A DNA stretch of 64,000 nucleotides from Pedobacter cryoconitis. Lineage in GTDB: Bacteria; Bacteroidota; Bacteroidia; Sphingobacteriales; Sphingobacteriaceae. Shown piece after piece: positions 26,166-36,702 of this stretch (the first letter of the stretch is position 1; each line of letters starts with the position of its first letter). The DNA is taken from the NCBI RefSeq assembly GCF_014200595.1, contig NZ_JACHCG010000001.1, forward strand, positions 1,736,001 to 1,800,000. The letters run 5' to 3'. The position numbers and the translations under genes were made by a program. The notes beneath the pieces were generated by a model. The model was not told where the DNA came from. It searched no databases and saw only the letters and a program-made list of their open reading frames with translations.

Positions 26166-27224
26166 TTATGCTGTTTTATGCAGTTTAACAATTTTTTTAT
26201 TGACACTTTCTTTGAGGAAATTGCCGATGATATTAGTTAGTATGTCTGTTTCAATTAAAAATCCATCATGGCCATAGGCCGAATTAATGCTGTGAAATTC
26301 TGCACCCTGAATGTGTTTAGCCAGATATTCCTGTTCTACTAAAGGAAAAAGGAAGTCATTTTCAATTCCAATCACCAGTGTATTAGACTTGATGGCTTTT
26401 AAAGCCTCAATAACACTTGTCCTTCCTCTGCCTACATTGTGGCTATCCATCGCTTTACTTAGGTACCAATAGCTATAGGCATTATATCTTTTGCAAAGTT
26501 TTTCTCCCTGGTAATTCTGATAAGAGGAAGCCCGGAAGCCATCAGTTTTTTCATTGACACTTTCCAGTTGTGTCGCATTATAGGCTTCATAAGTCCGGTA
26601 AGAAAGCAGGGCGATGCTTCTCGCTGCCTTTAAGCCTTTTATCCCGCCATCAGGTTGTTGTGCATAAAAACTACGGTCCGTACTGATCGCCAGACGCTGA
26701 CTCTCATTGAAAGCGATTCCCCATGGGGAGTGGTAAGCATTGGTCGCTACAAGAATCAGGTTCTCTATTTTGTTGCTTTCCATAATTGCCCATTCGCTTG
26801 CCTGCTGGCCACCTAAAGATCCACCAATTAATACGCGGATCTTTTGAATGCCTAAATGTTCAGCCAGCAGCTGATGTCCGTGAACCAAGTCCCTGATGGT
26901 AAACTCAGGAAATGATAAGTAATAAGGGGTTCCCGTCACCGGGTTAATGCTCAGTGGGTTTGTGCTTCCATAATGTGAACCAATAACGGTAGCACAAATG
27001 ATAAAATGCTCTTCTGGATTAAATAGGTTTTTCTCTCCAAAAAGCCCCTTCCACCAGTCCAGTACATCTGCATTGGCGGTTAATGCGTGACATGCCCAGA
27101 TCACATTATCTTTGCTGGCATTTAGCTTTCCAAAAGTCTGATAGCTAATTTGTACCCCGCGCAATTTTTTGCCGTTCTCCAGCTTAAATTGTTTTGGGTA
27201 ATTATATAGGTGTGTTGATGACAT
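26166..27224 (-). CDS. metX: Homoserine O-acetyltransferase
   Basis: Alpha/beta-hydrolase-fold enzyme that activates homoserine with acetyl-CoA (or another acyl-CoA) for sulfhydrylation. The ATG at 27224 gives a normal 352-aa protein; the frame is open to 27320, but that runs into metY. Nucleophile serine in IGGSLGGQQASEW, oxyanion segment WACHALTANAD, GSHYGSTNPLSINPVTG, and the C-terminal catalytic His in YGHDGFLIE. It lies 28 bases after metY and abuts hom. The riboswitch and Cys-rich leader upstream of metY should control it. Confidence 0.94.
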   Translation of the reverse strand: MSSTHLYNYPKQFKLENGKKLRGVQISYQTFGKLNASKDNVIWACHALTANADVLDWWKGLFGEKNLFNPEEHFIICATVIGSHYGSTNPLSINPVTGTPYYLSFPEFTIRDLVHGHQLLAEHLGIQKIRVLIGGSLGGQQASEWAIMESNKIENLILVATNAYHSPWGIAFNESQRLAISTDRSFYAQQPDGGIKGLKAARSIALLSYRTYEAYNATQLESVNEKTDGFRASSYQNYQGEKLCKRYNAYSYWYLSKAMDSHNVGRGRTSVIEALKAIKSNTLVIGIENDFLFPLVEQEYLAKHIQGAEFHSINSAYGHDGFLIETDILTNIIGNFLKESVNKKIVKLHKTA

Positions 27225-27252
27225 TTTATTTCTATCTTTTTTAAGCTTAAAG

Positions 27253-28575
<1,323 letters not shown>

Positions 28576-28606
28576 TTAGAATGTTAAAATGGATTTTTAC
28601 AGATAG

Positions 28607-28639
28607 ATACGGGATTTGAGTTGATTGCAAAATCCGTAT
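28607..28639 (-). other. Leader hairpin between the Cys leader ORF and metY
   Basis: On the minus strand ATACGGATTT (28630-28639) pairs with AAATCCCGTAT (28607-28617) with one bulged C, about 45 bases before the metY ATG. A smaller CCTCT/AGAGG hairpin lies between it and the leader ORF. There is no T-run, so this is not a classical terminator; it may be the switching element of attenuation (inference). Confidence 0.35.
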
Positions 28640-28709
28640 AAGGGATTGCATACCTCTGAAAAGAGGCCTTCCGGTTGAACTAATACTAATTTTACGTGGA
28701 AGATTGTTT

Positions 28710-28808
28710 TTAGCCGATGCAACAACACATACATGCAATGGTTTGCAGATACTGGATCGTGTAAGAAACGGAGTCGCCTGATTGCGATGGTTGGTGGTTA
28801 GTTTTCAT
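28710..28808 (-). CDS. Cys-rich leader peptide upstream of metY (32 codons)
   Basis: ATG at 28808-28806, stop TAA at 28712-28710. The peptide begins MKTNHQPSQSG and ends LQTIACMCCCIG, with four cysteines in the last seven residues, three of them consecutive (TGT TGT TGC). It starts ten bases after the 3' edge of the SAM riboswitch and ends about 147 bases before metY. Position, size and the Cys run just before the stop fit a ribosome-stalling leader that senses cysteinyl-tRNA. There is no Shine-Dalgarno sequence, as for most genes here. Translation is not proven. Confidence 0.7.
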   Translation of the reverse strand: MKTNHQPSQSGDSVSYTIQYLQTIACMCCCIG

Positions 28809-28817
28809 TTTGTCTTA

Positions 28818-28929
28818 ATTTATCTTTCCAGAAAGCACTATGCAAACTGGTCAGGAATTGGCACCTTCTCCATTTGGGAGGGTTGCCAGTGGGTCACGGA
28901 GCCTGTCTCTCGCCACTTCTTTATAAATC
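28818..28929 (-). promoter_or_regulatory. SAM-I riboswitch (S-box) upstream of metY-metX-hom
   Basis: On the minus strand the conserved core is visible: GAGAGACAGGCTCCG, TGACCCACTGGCAACC, a small CTCC/GGAG hairpin, GGTGCCAATTCC, a CCAG/CTGG hairpin and AAAGATAAATT. The closing helix P1 forms between GATTTAT (28929-28923) and ATAAATT (28824-28818). This matches the S-box consensus in order and spacing. It should bind SAM and lower expression of the methionine operon. The P1 3' strand lies only ten bases before the leader-ORF start. Confidence 0.92.
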
Positions 28930-28975
28930 AAACCCAGATTGCGGGTTGACTTGAATAGCTTTCGCTATATAGTTA

Positions 28976-29006
28976 CAAATGTAGCGTATTTGTGTAAACT
29001 TCCAAA
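28976..29006 (-). promoter_or_regulatory. Promoter of the metY-metX-hom leader
   Basis: On the minus strand TTTG (29006-29003), 19 bases, then TACATTTG (28983-28976). This is a full match to the Bacteroidetes housekeeping promoter (TTTG-N19-TAnnTTTG). Transcription would begin near 28970, about 40 bases before the riboswitch. Confidence 0.75.
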
Positions 29007-29084
29007 ATAATATTCTGAAAAATAATTAATATCCTGTTTTTTAGTTATTTAAATTAGGTTTTTATGTTTGATGCATGGCTTTAG

Positions 29085-30200
29085 TTAAACTAAAGCCTGC
29101 TCCAGATCAGCAATCAGGTCGTCGATATGCTCCAGTCCAACGGATATCCGAATTAAATTCTGTGGTGTTTTAGTGTCGGGGCCTTCTACAGATGCTCTGT
29201 GTTCAATCAGGCTCTCCACGCCTCCAAGGCTTGTGGCCTGTGCAAATAATTTCACCTTATTGACTACTTTTTTTGCATTTGCAGCATCACCTTTAACTAA
29301 TATAGATAACATCCCGCCAAAAGCACTCATTTGCTTTTTTGCGACTTCATGCTGCGGATGTGAAGGCAGCCCTGGATAATAAACGGCTTCAATTTTTGGG
29401 TGTGCAGCGAGGTGTTTTGCGAGCGCCATACCATTCTCTGCATGTCCGCGCATTCTATAAGGTAATGTTTTGATACTTCTTAAGAGTAAAAAACAATCAA
29501 AAGGAGAGGGTACTGCGCCTCCGATCTGCTGAATATTCCTGATTTTATCCCAGAATTCATTTTTAGTGGCTGTGATCAGCATACCACCCAATACATCACT
29601 GTGACCACCGATGTATTTAGTAGAGGAGTGCATCACGATATCTGCACCCGATAGAATAGGGTTTTGAAAACATGGAGAAGCAAATGTACTGTCGCAGGCA
29701 AAAATAAGCTTATGTTTTTTAGCTATGGTTGAAATCAGTTTCAGATCTGTGATTTTTAACAAAGGATTTGAAGGGGTTTCTACCCAGATCATGACGGTAT
29801 TACTTTTGATATAACTTTCCAGTGTAGCTGTGGTAGTGAGGTCAATAAAATCTATGGTCAGTATACCGGCAAAGATAGATTGTAATTGTTTTTTAAATCC
29901 CCAGTACATATCATCGGGTGCGATAATATGGCTGCCGGGGGGTAAGGCCTGAAAAAGGGTCATTCCGGCTGTATTTCCGGAAGAGAAAGCACACGCATCT
30001 GCACCTTTTTCCAGATCAGCCATTACTTTTTCCAATGCGGAACGATTCGGATTACTGACACGGCTGTACATATGTCCACCAGGGTAGCCACCTTGTTCAT
30101 CTCTGAAAAATGTGGTGGAAAGGCTAATAGGAGGGGTTACGTCCCCTGTGGTACTGCGAGTTAAATTTCCGGCGTGTATAGCAATTGTTTCAGTCTGCAT
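29085..30200 (-). CDS. Trans-sulfuration PLP enzyme (cystathionine synthase/lyase type)
   Basis: 371-aa Cys/Met-metabolism PLP enzyme. N-terminus TIAIHAGNLTRSTTGDVTPP, MYSRVSNPNRSALE, ACDSTFASPCFQNP with the Asp facing PLP, and the PLP lysine in MHSSTKYIGGHSDVLGGM at about 190-207. It is shorter than MetY and of MetB/MetC/cystathionine gamma-lyase size; the exact reaction cannot be fixed by eye. Its promoter must lie in the 63 bases shared with the divergent lipoprotein gene. It is separated from metY by the riboswitch region and carries no S-box of its own. Confidence 0.88.
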   Translation of the reverse strand: MQTETIAIHAGNLTRSTTGDVTPPISLSTTFFRDEQGGYPGGHMYSRVSNPNRSALEKVMADLEKGADACAFSSGNTAGMTLFQALPPGSHIIAPDDMYWGFKKQLQSIFAGILTIDFIDLTTTATLESYIKSNTVMIWVETPSNPLLKITDLKLISTIAKKHKLIFACDSTFASPCFQNPILSGADIVMHSSTKYIGGHSDVLGGMLITATKNEFWDKIRNIQQIGGAVPSPFDCFLLLRSIKTLPYRMRGHAENGMALAKHLAAHPKIEAVYYPGLPSHPQHEVAKKQMSAFGGMLSILVKGDAANAKKVVNKVKLFAQATSLGGVESLIEHRASVEGPDTKTPQNLIRISVGLEHIDDLIADLEQALV

Positions 30201-30263
30201 AGAATTTAGGTTTTCGGGTTTTTTTGGCAGGATTTATGTAAGCTGTTTTCGAAAATACAAGAT

Positions 30264-30755
30264 ATGAAAAGAATATTAGTTATAGCAGCCATTTTATGTA
30301 GTTCATTGATGGTTTTACAGGGCTGTTCACCAAAAGGTGCAACTGCTGGTGCTAGTTTAAAAAGAGGAAATGTATCTGGAACATGGGTACTGAATGATGT
30401 TACTTTCGACGGTGTACCTGCAATGAATGTAAAATCTCTTTTTAATGAAGCTTCCTACAAATGTTTTATTGGTAGTACCTGGAAATTAACTAACAGCGGA
30501 AACGGTTCTTATTTACTTCCTGGAACTGCTGATTGTCCAACAAAAACACAAACTATTTTCTGGTCAGTAAGTACCGCAGACCAAACTTTCCAGTTTAAGA
30601 AATTATATGAAGGTGATAAAGCTAAAAATGTAACTGAAGGCTATAGATTAATCCTTTCTGAGGCAACGGGAGATCGTCTGGTCTTAAAATCGCCTGTAGA
30701 TTATGGAAAAAATCCAGCTTATATTATCTTGAACTTTACCAAAGCGATGAAATAG
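30264..30755 (+). CDS. Lipocalin-like lipoprotein
   Basis: 163-aa exported lipoprotein: signal with lipobox LMVLQGC (Cys at about 21), followed by a small beta-rich domain. GTWVLNDVTFDGVP near residue 40, STWKLTNSGNGSY and a C-terminal YIILNFTKAMK are like the lipocalin-type domains frequent in Bacteroidota lipoproteins. The ligand is unknown. Alone on its transcript, ended by a terminator. Confidence 0.65.
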   Translation: MKRILVIAAILCSSLMVLQGCSPKGATAGASLKRGNVSGTWVLNDVTFDGVPAMNVKSLFNEASYKCFIGSTWKLTNSGNGSYLLPGTADCPTKTQTIFWSVSTADQTFQFKKLYEGDKAKNVTEGYRLILSEATGDRLVLKSPVDYGKNPAYIILNFTKAMK

Positions 30756-30779
30756 ATCTTTTATCAAACATTACACCTT

Positions 30780-30816
30780 TGAGCTGCCTTTTTTAAAAAA
30801 GAGGCAGCTTTTTTTA
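30780..30816 (+). terminator. Intrinsic terminator after the lipoprotein gene
   Basis: AGCTGCCTTTTTT and AAGAGGCAGCT form the stem, followed by a long T-run. It lies 25 bases after the stop codon. Confidence 0.85.
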
Positions 30817-30891
30817 TGCTGCTGTTTCTAGCTTTTACATAAAGCTGACAGCTTAAAAGTATTGTTACGCCTTGTTATGTCGATTTTATCT

Positions 30892-30899
30892 TACTTTTG
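30892..30899 (+). promoter_or_regulatory. Candidate -7 box for the mqnE operon
   Basis: TACTTTTG, a full match to TAnnTTTG, 19 bases before the ATG. A TTG 17 bases upstream (30872-30874) could serve as the -33 element. Confidence 0.5.
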
Positions 30900-30918
30900 A
30901 CGTATAAATCAATCAAAG

Positions 30919-32112
30919 ATGGATACGACTGCAAAGCTTACTTTTATACTGGACAATGCTGATTTATCTCAGGAACTGAGAGGGATAGCATTAAAAGTTC
31001 AGCAAAAAGAAAGGATCACTTTCGATGAAGGTGTTTATTTATATGAACATGCTGAATTAGGGTTTTTAGGCGTTTTAGCTAATTACATAAGGGAACAAAA
31101 GCATGGTGACAAGACTTACTTCAACCGGAATTTTCATATCGAACCTACTAATGTTTGTATATATACCTGCAATTTCTGCTCTTATTCGCGTTTAATCAAG
31201 AATAAAGAAGATGGTTGGGAAATGAGTGTAGACGGGATGATGGATATCCTGAAGAAATATGATAATGAGCCGGTAACTGAAGTACACGTTACAGGTGGGG
31301 TAGTGCCAAAGCAAAATCTGGAATTCTATGCTGATTTCTTTAGAAGTGTGAAAGCACATCGTCCGTCACTGCATATTAAAGCATTAACGCCGGTTGAGTG
31401 TTATTATATTTTCAAAAAAGCTAAACTCAGCCATTATGATGGCTTGAAATATTTCAAAGAGGCCGGCCTGGATTCAATGCCGGGTGGCGGAGCGGAAATC
31501 TTTCATCCGGAAGTCAGAGAAAAGATTGCAAATGATAAATGTACTGCTGAACAATGGCTTGATATTCATGAGCAGGCACATAAACTGGGTTTAAAAACGA
31601 ATGCGACTATGTTATATGGTCATATTGAAGAATTTAAGCACCGGGTTGACCATATGGAGCGTTTGCGCCAGTTGCAGGATAAAACAGGCGGTTTCCAGGC
31701 ATTTATTCCGCTTAAGTTCAGAAATCAGAATAACCAGATGGAACATGTTCCTGAGGTTTCTGTGGTAGAAGATTTAAGGAATTATGCGATTGCGCGTATC
31801 TACCTTGATAACTTTGATCATATCAAAGCTTATTGGGCAATGATCAGCCGTCAGACTGCCCAGTTATCTTTAAACTTTGGTGTAGATGATATCGATGGTA
31901 CACTGGATGACACGACAAAGATTTATTCGATGGCAGGTGCTGAAGAGCAGACGCCAGGAATGAGTACACGTGAACTGGCTAACCTGATTAAACAGGTGAA
32001 CCGTCAGCCGATAGAAAGGGATACCTTTTATAATGTAGTTACAGATTATACAGATTTTGTTTTTGAGGAAGATGTTAAGCCTCAGTACTATAAGCTCCCT
32101 GTTATTAATTAA
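30919..32112 (+). CDS. mqnE: Aminofutalosine synthase (radical SAM)
   Basis: 397-aa radical-SAM enzyme of the futalosine route to menaquinone. It joins the product of MqnA with SAM to form aminofutalosine. The 4Fe-4S site is CIYTCNFC (Cys-x3-Cys-x2-Cys) at about 79-86, then HVTGGVVPKQN and SMPGGGAEIFHPEVREKI at about 190-207. The HPEVR segment favours MqnE over the related MqnC. First gene of a tight operon with a histidine phosphatase and mqnA, which supports the assignment. Confidence 0.88.
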   Translation: MDTTAKLTFILDNADLSQELRGIALKVQQKERITFDEGVYLYEHAELGFLGVLANYIREQKHGDKTYFNRNFHIEPTNVCIYTCNFCSYSRLIKNKEDGWEMSVDGMMDILKKYDNEPVTEVHVTGGVVPKQNLEFYADFFRSVKAHRPSLHIKALTPVECYYIFKKAKLSHYDGLKYFKEAGLDSMPGGGAEIFHPEVREKIANDKCTAEQWLDIHEQAHKLGLKTNATMLYGHIEEFKHRVDHMERLRQLQDKTGGFQAFIPLKFRNQNNQMEHVPEVSVVEDLRNYAIARIYLDNFDHIKAYWAMISRQTAQLSLNFGVDDIDGTLDDTTKIYSMAGAEEQTPGMSTRELANLIKQVNRQPIERDTFYNVVTDYTDFVFEEDVKPQYYKLPVIN

Positions 32113-32726
32113 TGGATAAGGAAATATATATCATCCGTCATGGAGAGACGGAGCTGAATAAACAAGGAATTATACAGGGCAGAGGAATAGACAGCGATTT
32201 AAACGCTACCGGAAGAGCTCAGGCTGCTGCATTTTATGAGTTGTACAAAGACGTACCTTTTGATAAAGTTTACACTTCTGTACTTAAACGTACACAACAA
32301 ACTGTTCAGCAGTTTATTGATGCGGGGCTTCCCTGGGAGAAACATACGGAACTGGATGAGCTGGCCTGGGGAGAGTTTGAAGGACAACATACCAGTGAAC
32401 TGGTGATCGGAGCTTTCAAAGATATCACTGAAAAGTGGCAGGCAGGAGATTATGATGCGCATTTTACCGGAGGCGAAAGCCCGGCAGATGTAGCGATAAG
32501 ATTAAAGGAGATTGTGGAAGTTATCAAATCCAGAACTGATGAAAAGTTAATCCTGATTTGTATGCACGGGCGTTCTTTGCGCCTGCTCATGTGTTTGTTA
32601 ACAAACAAGCCACTTTCCGAAATGTATGACTTTCCGCATCAGAACACAGGTCTTTACAGACTTGATTTAACGGGGGATACCTTTACGGTTCTTACCCAAA
32701 ACAATACCGACCATTTAAACGTATAA
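32112..32726 (+). CDS. Histidine phosphatase family protein
   Basis: 204-aa phosphoglycerate-mutase-like phosphatase. The catalytic histidine is in the N-terminal YIIRHGETELNKQGIIQGRG (RHGE), the acid in LDELAWGEFEG, and the second His in LICMHGRSLRLLM at about 153-165. It overlaps mqnE by one base and mqnA starts two bases after it, so it is embedded in the menaquinone operon. The substrate is unknown; a role in the pathway is suggested only by position. Confidence 0.9.
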   Translation: MDKEIYIIRHGETELNKQGIIQGRGIDSDLNATGRAQAAAFYELYKDVPFDKVYTSVLKRTQQTVQQFIDAGLPWEKHTELDELAWGEFEGQHTSELVIGAFKDITEKWQAGDYDAHFTGGESPADVAIRLKEIVEVIKSRTDEKLILICMHGRSLRLLMCLLTNKPLSEMYDFPHQNTGLYRLDLTGDTFTVLTQNNTDHLNV

Positions 32727-32728
32727 AA

Positions 32729-33454
32729 TTGAATAAGATCAGAATTTCTGCCGTTGCCTATACCAATACCAAGCCATTTATCTACGGAATCAATCATTCC
32801 GATGTATTAAACCAAATAGATTTAAGTTTAGATATCCCTTCAGATTGTGCCGCCAAGTTAATTGATGGTACTGTTGATGTGGGTTTAATCCCGGTTGCAG
32901 CAATTCCGCAGGTACCGAATGCAAATATTATCTCTGATTATTGTATCGGGTCTGTAGGTGCTGTAAATTCTGTATTTATATTCAGTAATGTTCCGGTGAG
33001 TGAAATCCGGACTTTGCGTTTGGATAGCCATTCCAGGACTTCAAATAACTTAGCAAAAGTATTGCTGAAATTCCATTTTAAGCAGGAAGTAAGTTATACA
33101 ACAGACGTTAATGCACAAACTGATGCGCTGGTTTTAATAGGCGACCGTACTTTCGGTAAAAAAGATGATTACGCTTTTGTTTATGATATGGGAGAGGAGT
33201 GGATGAACTTCACCGGGCTTCCTTTTGTATACGCAGCCTGGGTTGCCAATAAAGTTATTCCTGAAGCCTTTATAAATGAGTTTAATACGGCTTTGAAGCA
33301 AGGACTGGATGCCAGAAAAGAATTGTTGAAAACACTTCCTGTAAATCCTGTTTTTGATCTGGATGATTACCTGATGCATAAGCTGGATTTTGAACTGACG
33401 GATAAGAAAAGAGAAGCTTTATCGCTGTTTTTATCTTATATAGAACAGTTGTAG
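32729..33454 (+). CDS. mqnA: Chorismate dehydratase
   Basis: 241-aa enzyme of the MqnA/MqnD periplasmic-binding-protein fold. MqnA converts chorismate to 3-enolpyruvylbenzoate, the first futalosine-pathway step. N-terminus IRISAVAYTNTKPFIYG, DVGLIPVAAIPQV, LRLDSHSRTSNNLAKVLL (the family DSxS-type site) and WMNFTGLPFVYAAWVA. The start is TTG at 32729, two bases after the phosphatase gene. MqnD has a different N-terminus, so MqnA is preferred. Confidence 0.9.
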   Translation: MNKIRISAVAYTNTKPFIYGINHSDVLNQIDLSLDIPSDCAAKLIDGTVDVGLIPVAAIPQVPNANIISDYCIGSVGAVNSVFIFSNVPVSEIRTLRLDSHSRTSNNLAKVLLKFHFKQEVSYTTDVNAQTDALVLIGDRTFGKKDDYAFVYDMGEEWMNFTGLPFVYAAWVANKVIPEAFINEFNTALKQGLDARKELLKTLPVNPVFDLDDYLMHKLDFELTDKKREALSLFLSYIEQL

Positions 33455-33552
33455 GTTAGATTAGTGGTGATTCTTCTTCCTTATTTTTCAAAAAAAAACC
33501 TAAAGCTAATCCTTAGATAGTATATTTACATTTTTGTAACGTAACATATATT

Positions 33553-36162
33553 TTGGCTAAAGATAAGACGAAAGAAACACCATTAATGCAACAGCACAGT
33601 GCGATCAAGGCAAAGTATCCTGGTGCATTATTATTGTTTAGGGTTGGGGATTTTTATGAGACATTTGGCGAGGATGCCATTAAAACCTCTCAGATACTGG
33701 GGATTGTTTTAACAAGGAGGGCAAACGGGACTGCTGCTTATATTGAGCTCGCAGGTTTTCCTCATCATTCGCTGGATACTTACCTCTCTAAATTGGTCCG
33801 TGCAGGTCAGCGGGTAGCAATTTGTGATCAGCTGGAAGATCCCAAAACAACTAAAACTATTGTAAAACGCGGAGTTACTGAACTGGTGACGCCCGGAGTG
33901 GCTTATAATGATAATATTCTTAGCCAGAAATCCAATAACTATTTAGGCGCGGTATACTTTGATAAGGCAATGATTGGCGTCTCATTTCTGGATATTTCCA
34001 CAGGTGAGTTCCATGTTGCACAAGGTAATGCGGAGTATATAGATAAACTTTTACAAGGTTTTAAGCCTACTGAGGTTATCTTTCAAAAAAGTAAACGTCA
34101 GGAATTCTTCGAATTGTTCGGTGATAAATTTTATACTTTCCCGATGGATGACTGGGCTTTTACCACTGATTATGCCAATGAAACTTTAAACAAACATTTT
34201 GAGGTTAGTTCTTTAAAGGGTTTTGGTGTAGATAAAATTCAGACTGGTATTATTGCTGCGGGGATTGTATTGCATTACCTGAATGAAACCGAACACCGGA
34301 ATTTAAAGCATATTACCGCTATTTCCCGTCTGGAAGAGGATAATTATATGTGGCTGGACCGTTTTACGGTCCGCAATCTTGAACTGGTCAGTTCTGCCAA
34401 TGAAAATGCAATGACGCTTTTCAATGTGCTGGATCAGACTTCTACACCTATGGGGGCCAGGATGCTTCACAAATGGATTGTGATGCCTTTGAAGGAATTA
34501 AAACCAATTCAGGAGCGTCTGGGGACCGTTGAATTTATGGTGGCTCATGAAGGATTGATTGAAGAATTCTTAACACATATTAAATTAATTGGTGACCTGG
34601 AAAGATTGATCTCTAAGGTTGGTTTGCAGAAATGCGGACCAAGGGAGTTGAGTCAGCTTAAAAAGGCATTGTACCATATTGAAGAAATAAAGGATACGGC
34701 TTTAACTTCAGATAATCCATACCTGATTCAGCTTGCAGAGCAACTGGACCCTTGTGTGAGTATCCGTGAAAAACTGCAAAGAGAACTTCAGGAAGACCCT
34801 CCTGCTTTATTAATCAAAGGAAATGTAATTGCTGACGGAATTGATGAAGAGCTGGACAGGCTGCGTCAGATTTCATCGGGCGGAAAAGATTTCCTGGTAG
34901 AAATTCAGAAACGTGAGGCTGCAAAAACAGGCATTCCTTCGCTGAAGATCTCATTTAATAACGTTTTCGGCTATTATCTGGAAGTCACGCATACCCATAA
35001 AGATAAGGTACCTGCGGAATGGAGCCGTAAACAGACCCTTGTGAATGCAGAAAGATATATCACTCCGGAGCTTAAAGAATACGAAGAGCAGATTTTAGGT
35101 GCGGAAGATAAGATACAGCAGATCGAAGTGAGGCTTTATGAAGCATTAATGCAACAGGTAGCTGCTTATATCAGGCCGGTTCAGTTGAATGCATTCCTGG
35201 TTGCACAACTCGACGTTTTGCTATGTTTTGCACAGTTAGCGATCAAAAATCATTACGTTAAACCGGAAATGAATGTTTCTAAAGTACTTGATATCAAAGG
35301 TGGAAGACACCCGGTGATTGAAAAACGCTTACCGGTAGGGGAAGAGTATATTACGAATGATGTTTATCTGGATAACGATACGCAGCAGATTATTATCATT
35401 ACAGGGCCCAACATGTCGGGTAAGTCTGCGATTTTAAGACAGACTGGTATCATTGTATTAATGGCCCAGATGGGCTGTTTTGTTCCTGCTAAAGCTGCTC
35501 ATATTGGTCTGGTTGATAAAATCTTTACCAGGGTAGGTGCTTCTGATAACCTTTCTTCAGGAGAGAGTACATTCATGGTAGAAATGAATGAGACTGCCAG
35601 TATCCTGAATAATATTTCTGACAGAAGTTTAATCTTACTGGATGAAATTGGCAGGGGTACGAGTACTTATGATGGTATTTCAATTGCCTGGGCGATTGCA
35701 GAGTTTTTACACACGCATCCTTCGGCAAGGCCTAAAACATTATTTGCTACGCATTATCATGAGTTGAATGAGCTGGCCGGAACGATGAACCGGATCAGGA
35801 ATTTCAATGTATCTATTAAAGAAGTTGGCAACAAGATTATCTTTTTGCGTAAACTGATTCCTGGTGGTAGTGAGCATAGTTTTGGTATCCATGTGGCTAA
35901 AATAGCGGGTATGCCTCCTAAGCTGATTAACAGGGCCAATGAGATCCTTAAAAAGCTGGAAATAGACAGAACTGAAGGGCAGAGTATTAAAGATAGTTTT
36001 AAAAAGGTTCAGAACCAGGCTTACCAGTTGCATATGTTTGCTGTTGATGATCCGGTTCTGGTACAAATAAGAGATATGCTGAACAATCTTGATGTGAATG
36101 TACTGACGCCTGTAGAGGCTTTACTGAAACTGGATGAGATTCAGCGATTAATTAAACAATAA
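33553..36162 (+). CDS. mutS: DNA mismatch repair protein MutS
   Basis: 869-aa mismatch sensor. The mismatch-binding domain I carries the Phe-x-Glu in [13 protein letters not shown] at about 31-43. The connector, lever and clamp regions follow, then the ATPase with Walker [16 protein letters not shown] at about 618-632, [18 protein letters not shown], Walker [17 protein letters not shown] and the C-terminal dimer region. The start is TTG at 33553, which retains the conserved TPLMQQ lead-in. It follows mqnA after 98 bases. Confidence 0.97.
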   Translation: MAKDKTKETPLMQQHSAIKAKYPGALLLFRVGDFYETFGEDAIKTSQILGIVLTRRANGTAAYIELAGFPHHSLDTYLSKLVRAGQRVAICDQLEDPKTTKTIVKRGVTELVTPGVAYNDNILSQKSNNYLGAVYFDKAMIGVSFLDISTGEFHVAQGNAEYIDKLLQGFKPTEVIFQKSKRQEFFELFGDKFYTFPMDDWAFTTDYANETLNKHFEVSSLKGFGVDKIQTGIIAAGIVLHYLNETEHRNLKHITAISRLEEDNYMWLDRFTVRNLELVSSANENAMTLFNVLDQTSTPMGARMLHKWIVMPLKELKPIQERLGTVEFMVAHEGLIEEFLTHIKLIGDLERLISKVGLQKCGPRELSQLKKALYHIEEIKDTALTSDNPYLIQLAEQLDPCVSIREKLQRELQEDPPALLIKGNVIADGIDEELDRLRQISSGGKDFLVEIQKREAAKTGIPSLKISFNNVFGYYLEVTHTHKDKVPAEWSRKQTLVNAERYITPELKEYEEQILGAEDKIQQIEVRLYEALMQQVAAYIRPVQLNAFLVAQLDVLLCFAQLAIKNHYVKPEMNVSKVLDIKGGRHPVIEKRLPVGEEYITNDVYLDNDTQQIIIITGPNMSGKSAILRQTGIIVLMAQMGCFVPAKAAHIGLVDKIFTRVGASDNLSSGESTFMVEMNETASILNNISDRSLILLDEIGRGTSTYDGISIAWAIAEFLHTHPSARPKTLFATHYHELNELAGTMNRIRNFNVSIKEVGNKIIFLRKLIPGGSEHSFGIHVAKIAGMPPKLINRANEILKKLEIDRTEGQSIKDSFKKVQNQAYQLHMFAVDDPVLVQIRDMLNNLDVNVLTPVEALLKLDEIQRLIKQ

Positions 36163-36173
36163 AAATAAGGCTT

Positions 36174-36683
36174 ATGACTTTACGCAGTATCCGCGCCTCT
36201 CATTTGATCATACTGTTGGCCGCAATGGCTTTTCTTTCTTCCTGTGGAAGCAGAAGATCAACAGTTTATAAAGAAAGCAGAGGTGCCAAAGCTGCTGAAG
36301 CCATGGCGAATGTAAAAAGTAAGCAACTGTACCGTTTCATTACGGATTGGACAGGCGTGAGGTACAGGCTTGGTGGATTAGATAAAAGAGGGATAGATTG
36401 TTCAGGATTTGCCTTACTTTTGAATAAGGAGATTTATGGATTAAATTTACCCAGACGGTCTAAAGATCAGGCCGACGTGATTAAAGAAAAAAATGTTTCG
36501 CAGCTCAAAGAGGGAGATCTGATCTTTTTCTCTTTCGGGGGCAATGGAATAGACCATGTGGGCGTTTATCTTAATCACGGGTTCTTTGTACATGCTTCTA
36601 CTACACGTGGTGTGATTGTAGATGATTTAAGCCTGCCTGCTTACCAGCGTGTGCTGGTCAAAGCAGGGCCTGTAAAAGATTAA
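36174..36683 (+). CDS. NlpC/P60 family cell-wall endopeptidase, lipoprotein
   Basis: 169-aa exported lipoprotein (signal with LAAMAFLSSC lipobox). It carries an NlpC/P60 cysteine peptidase domain at about 55-165: TGVRYRLGGLDKRGIDCSGF holds the catalytic Cys, GIDHVGVYL the His, and FVHASTTRGV the third polar residue. The family cuts peptidoglycan stem peptides. It starts 11 bases after mutS. Confidence 0.92.
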   Translation: MTLRSIRASHLIILLAAMAFLSSCGSRRSTVYKESRGAKAAEAMANVKSKQLYRFITDWTGVRYRLGGLDKRGIDCSGFALLLNKEIYGLNLPRRSKDQADVIKEKNVSQLKEGDLIFFSFGGNGIDHVGVYLNHGFFVHASTTRGVIVDDLSLPAYQRVLVKAGPVKD

Positions 36684-36702
36684 AAAGACAAATATATAAT
36701 AG

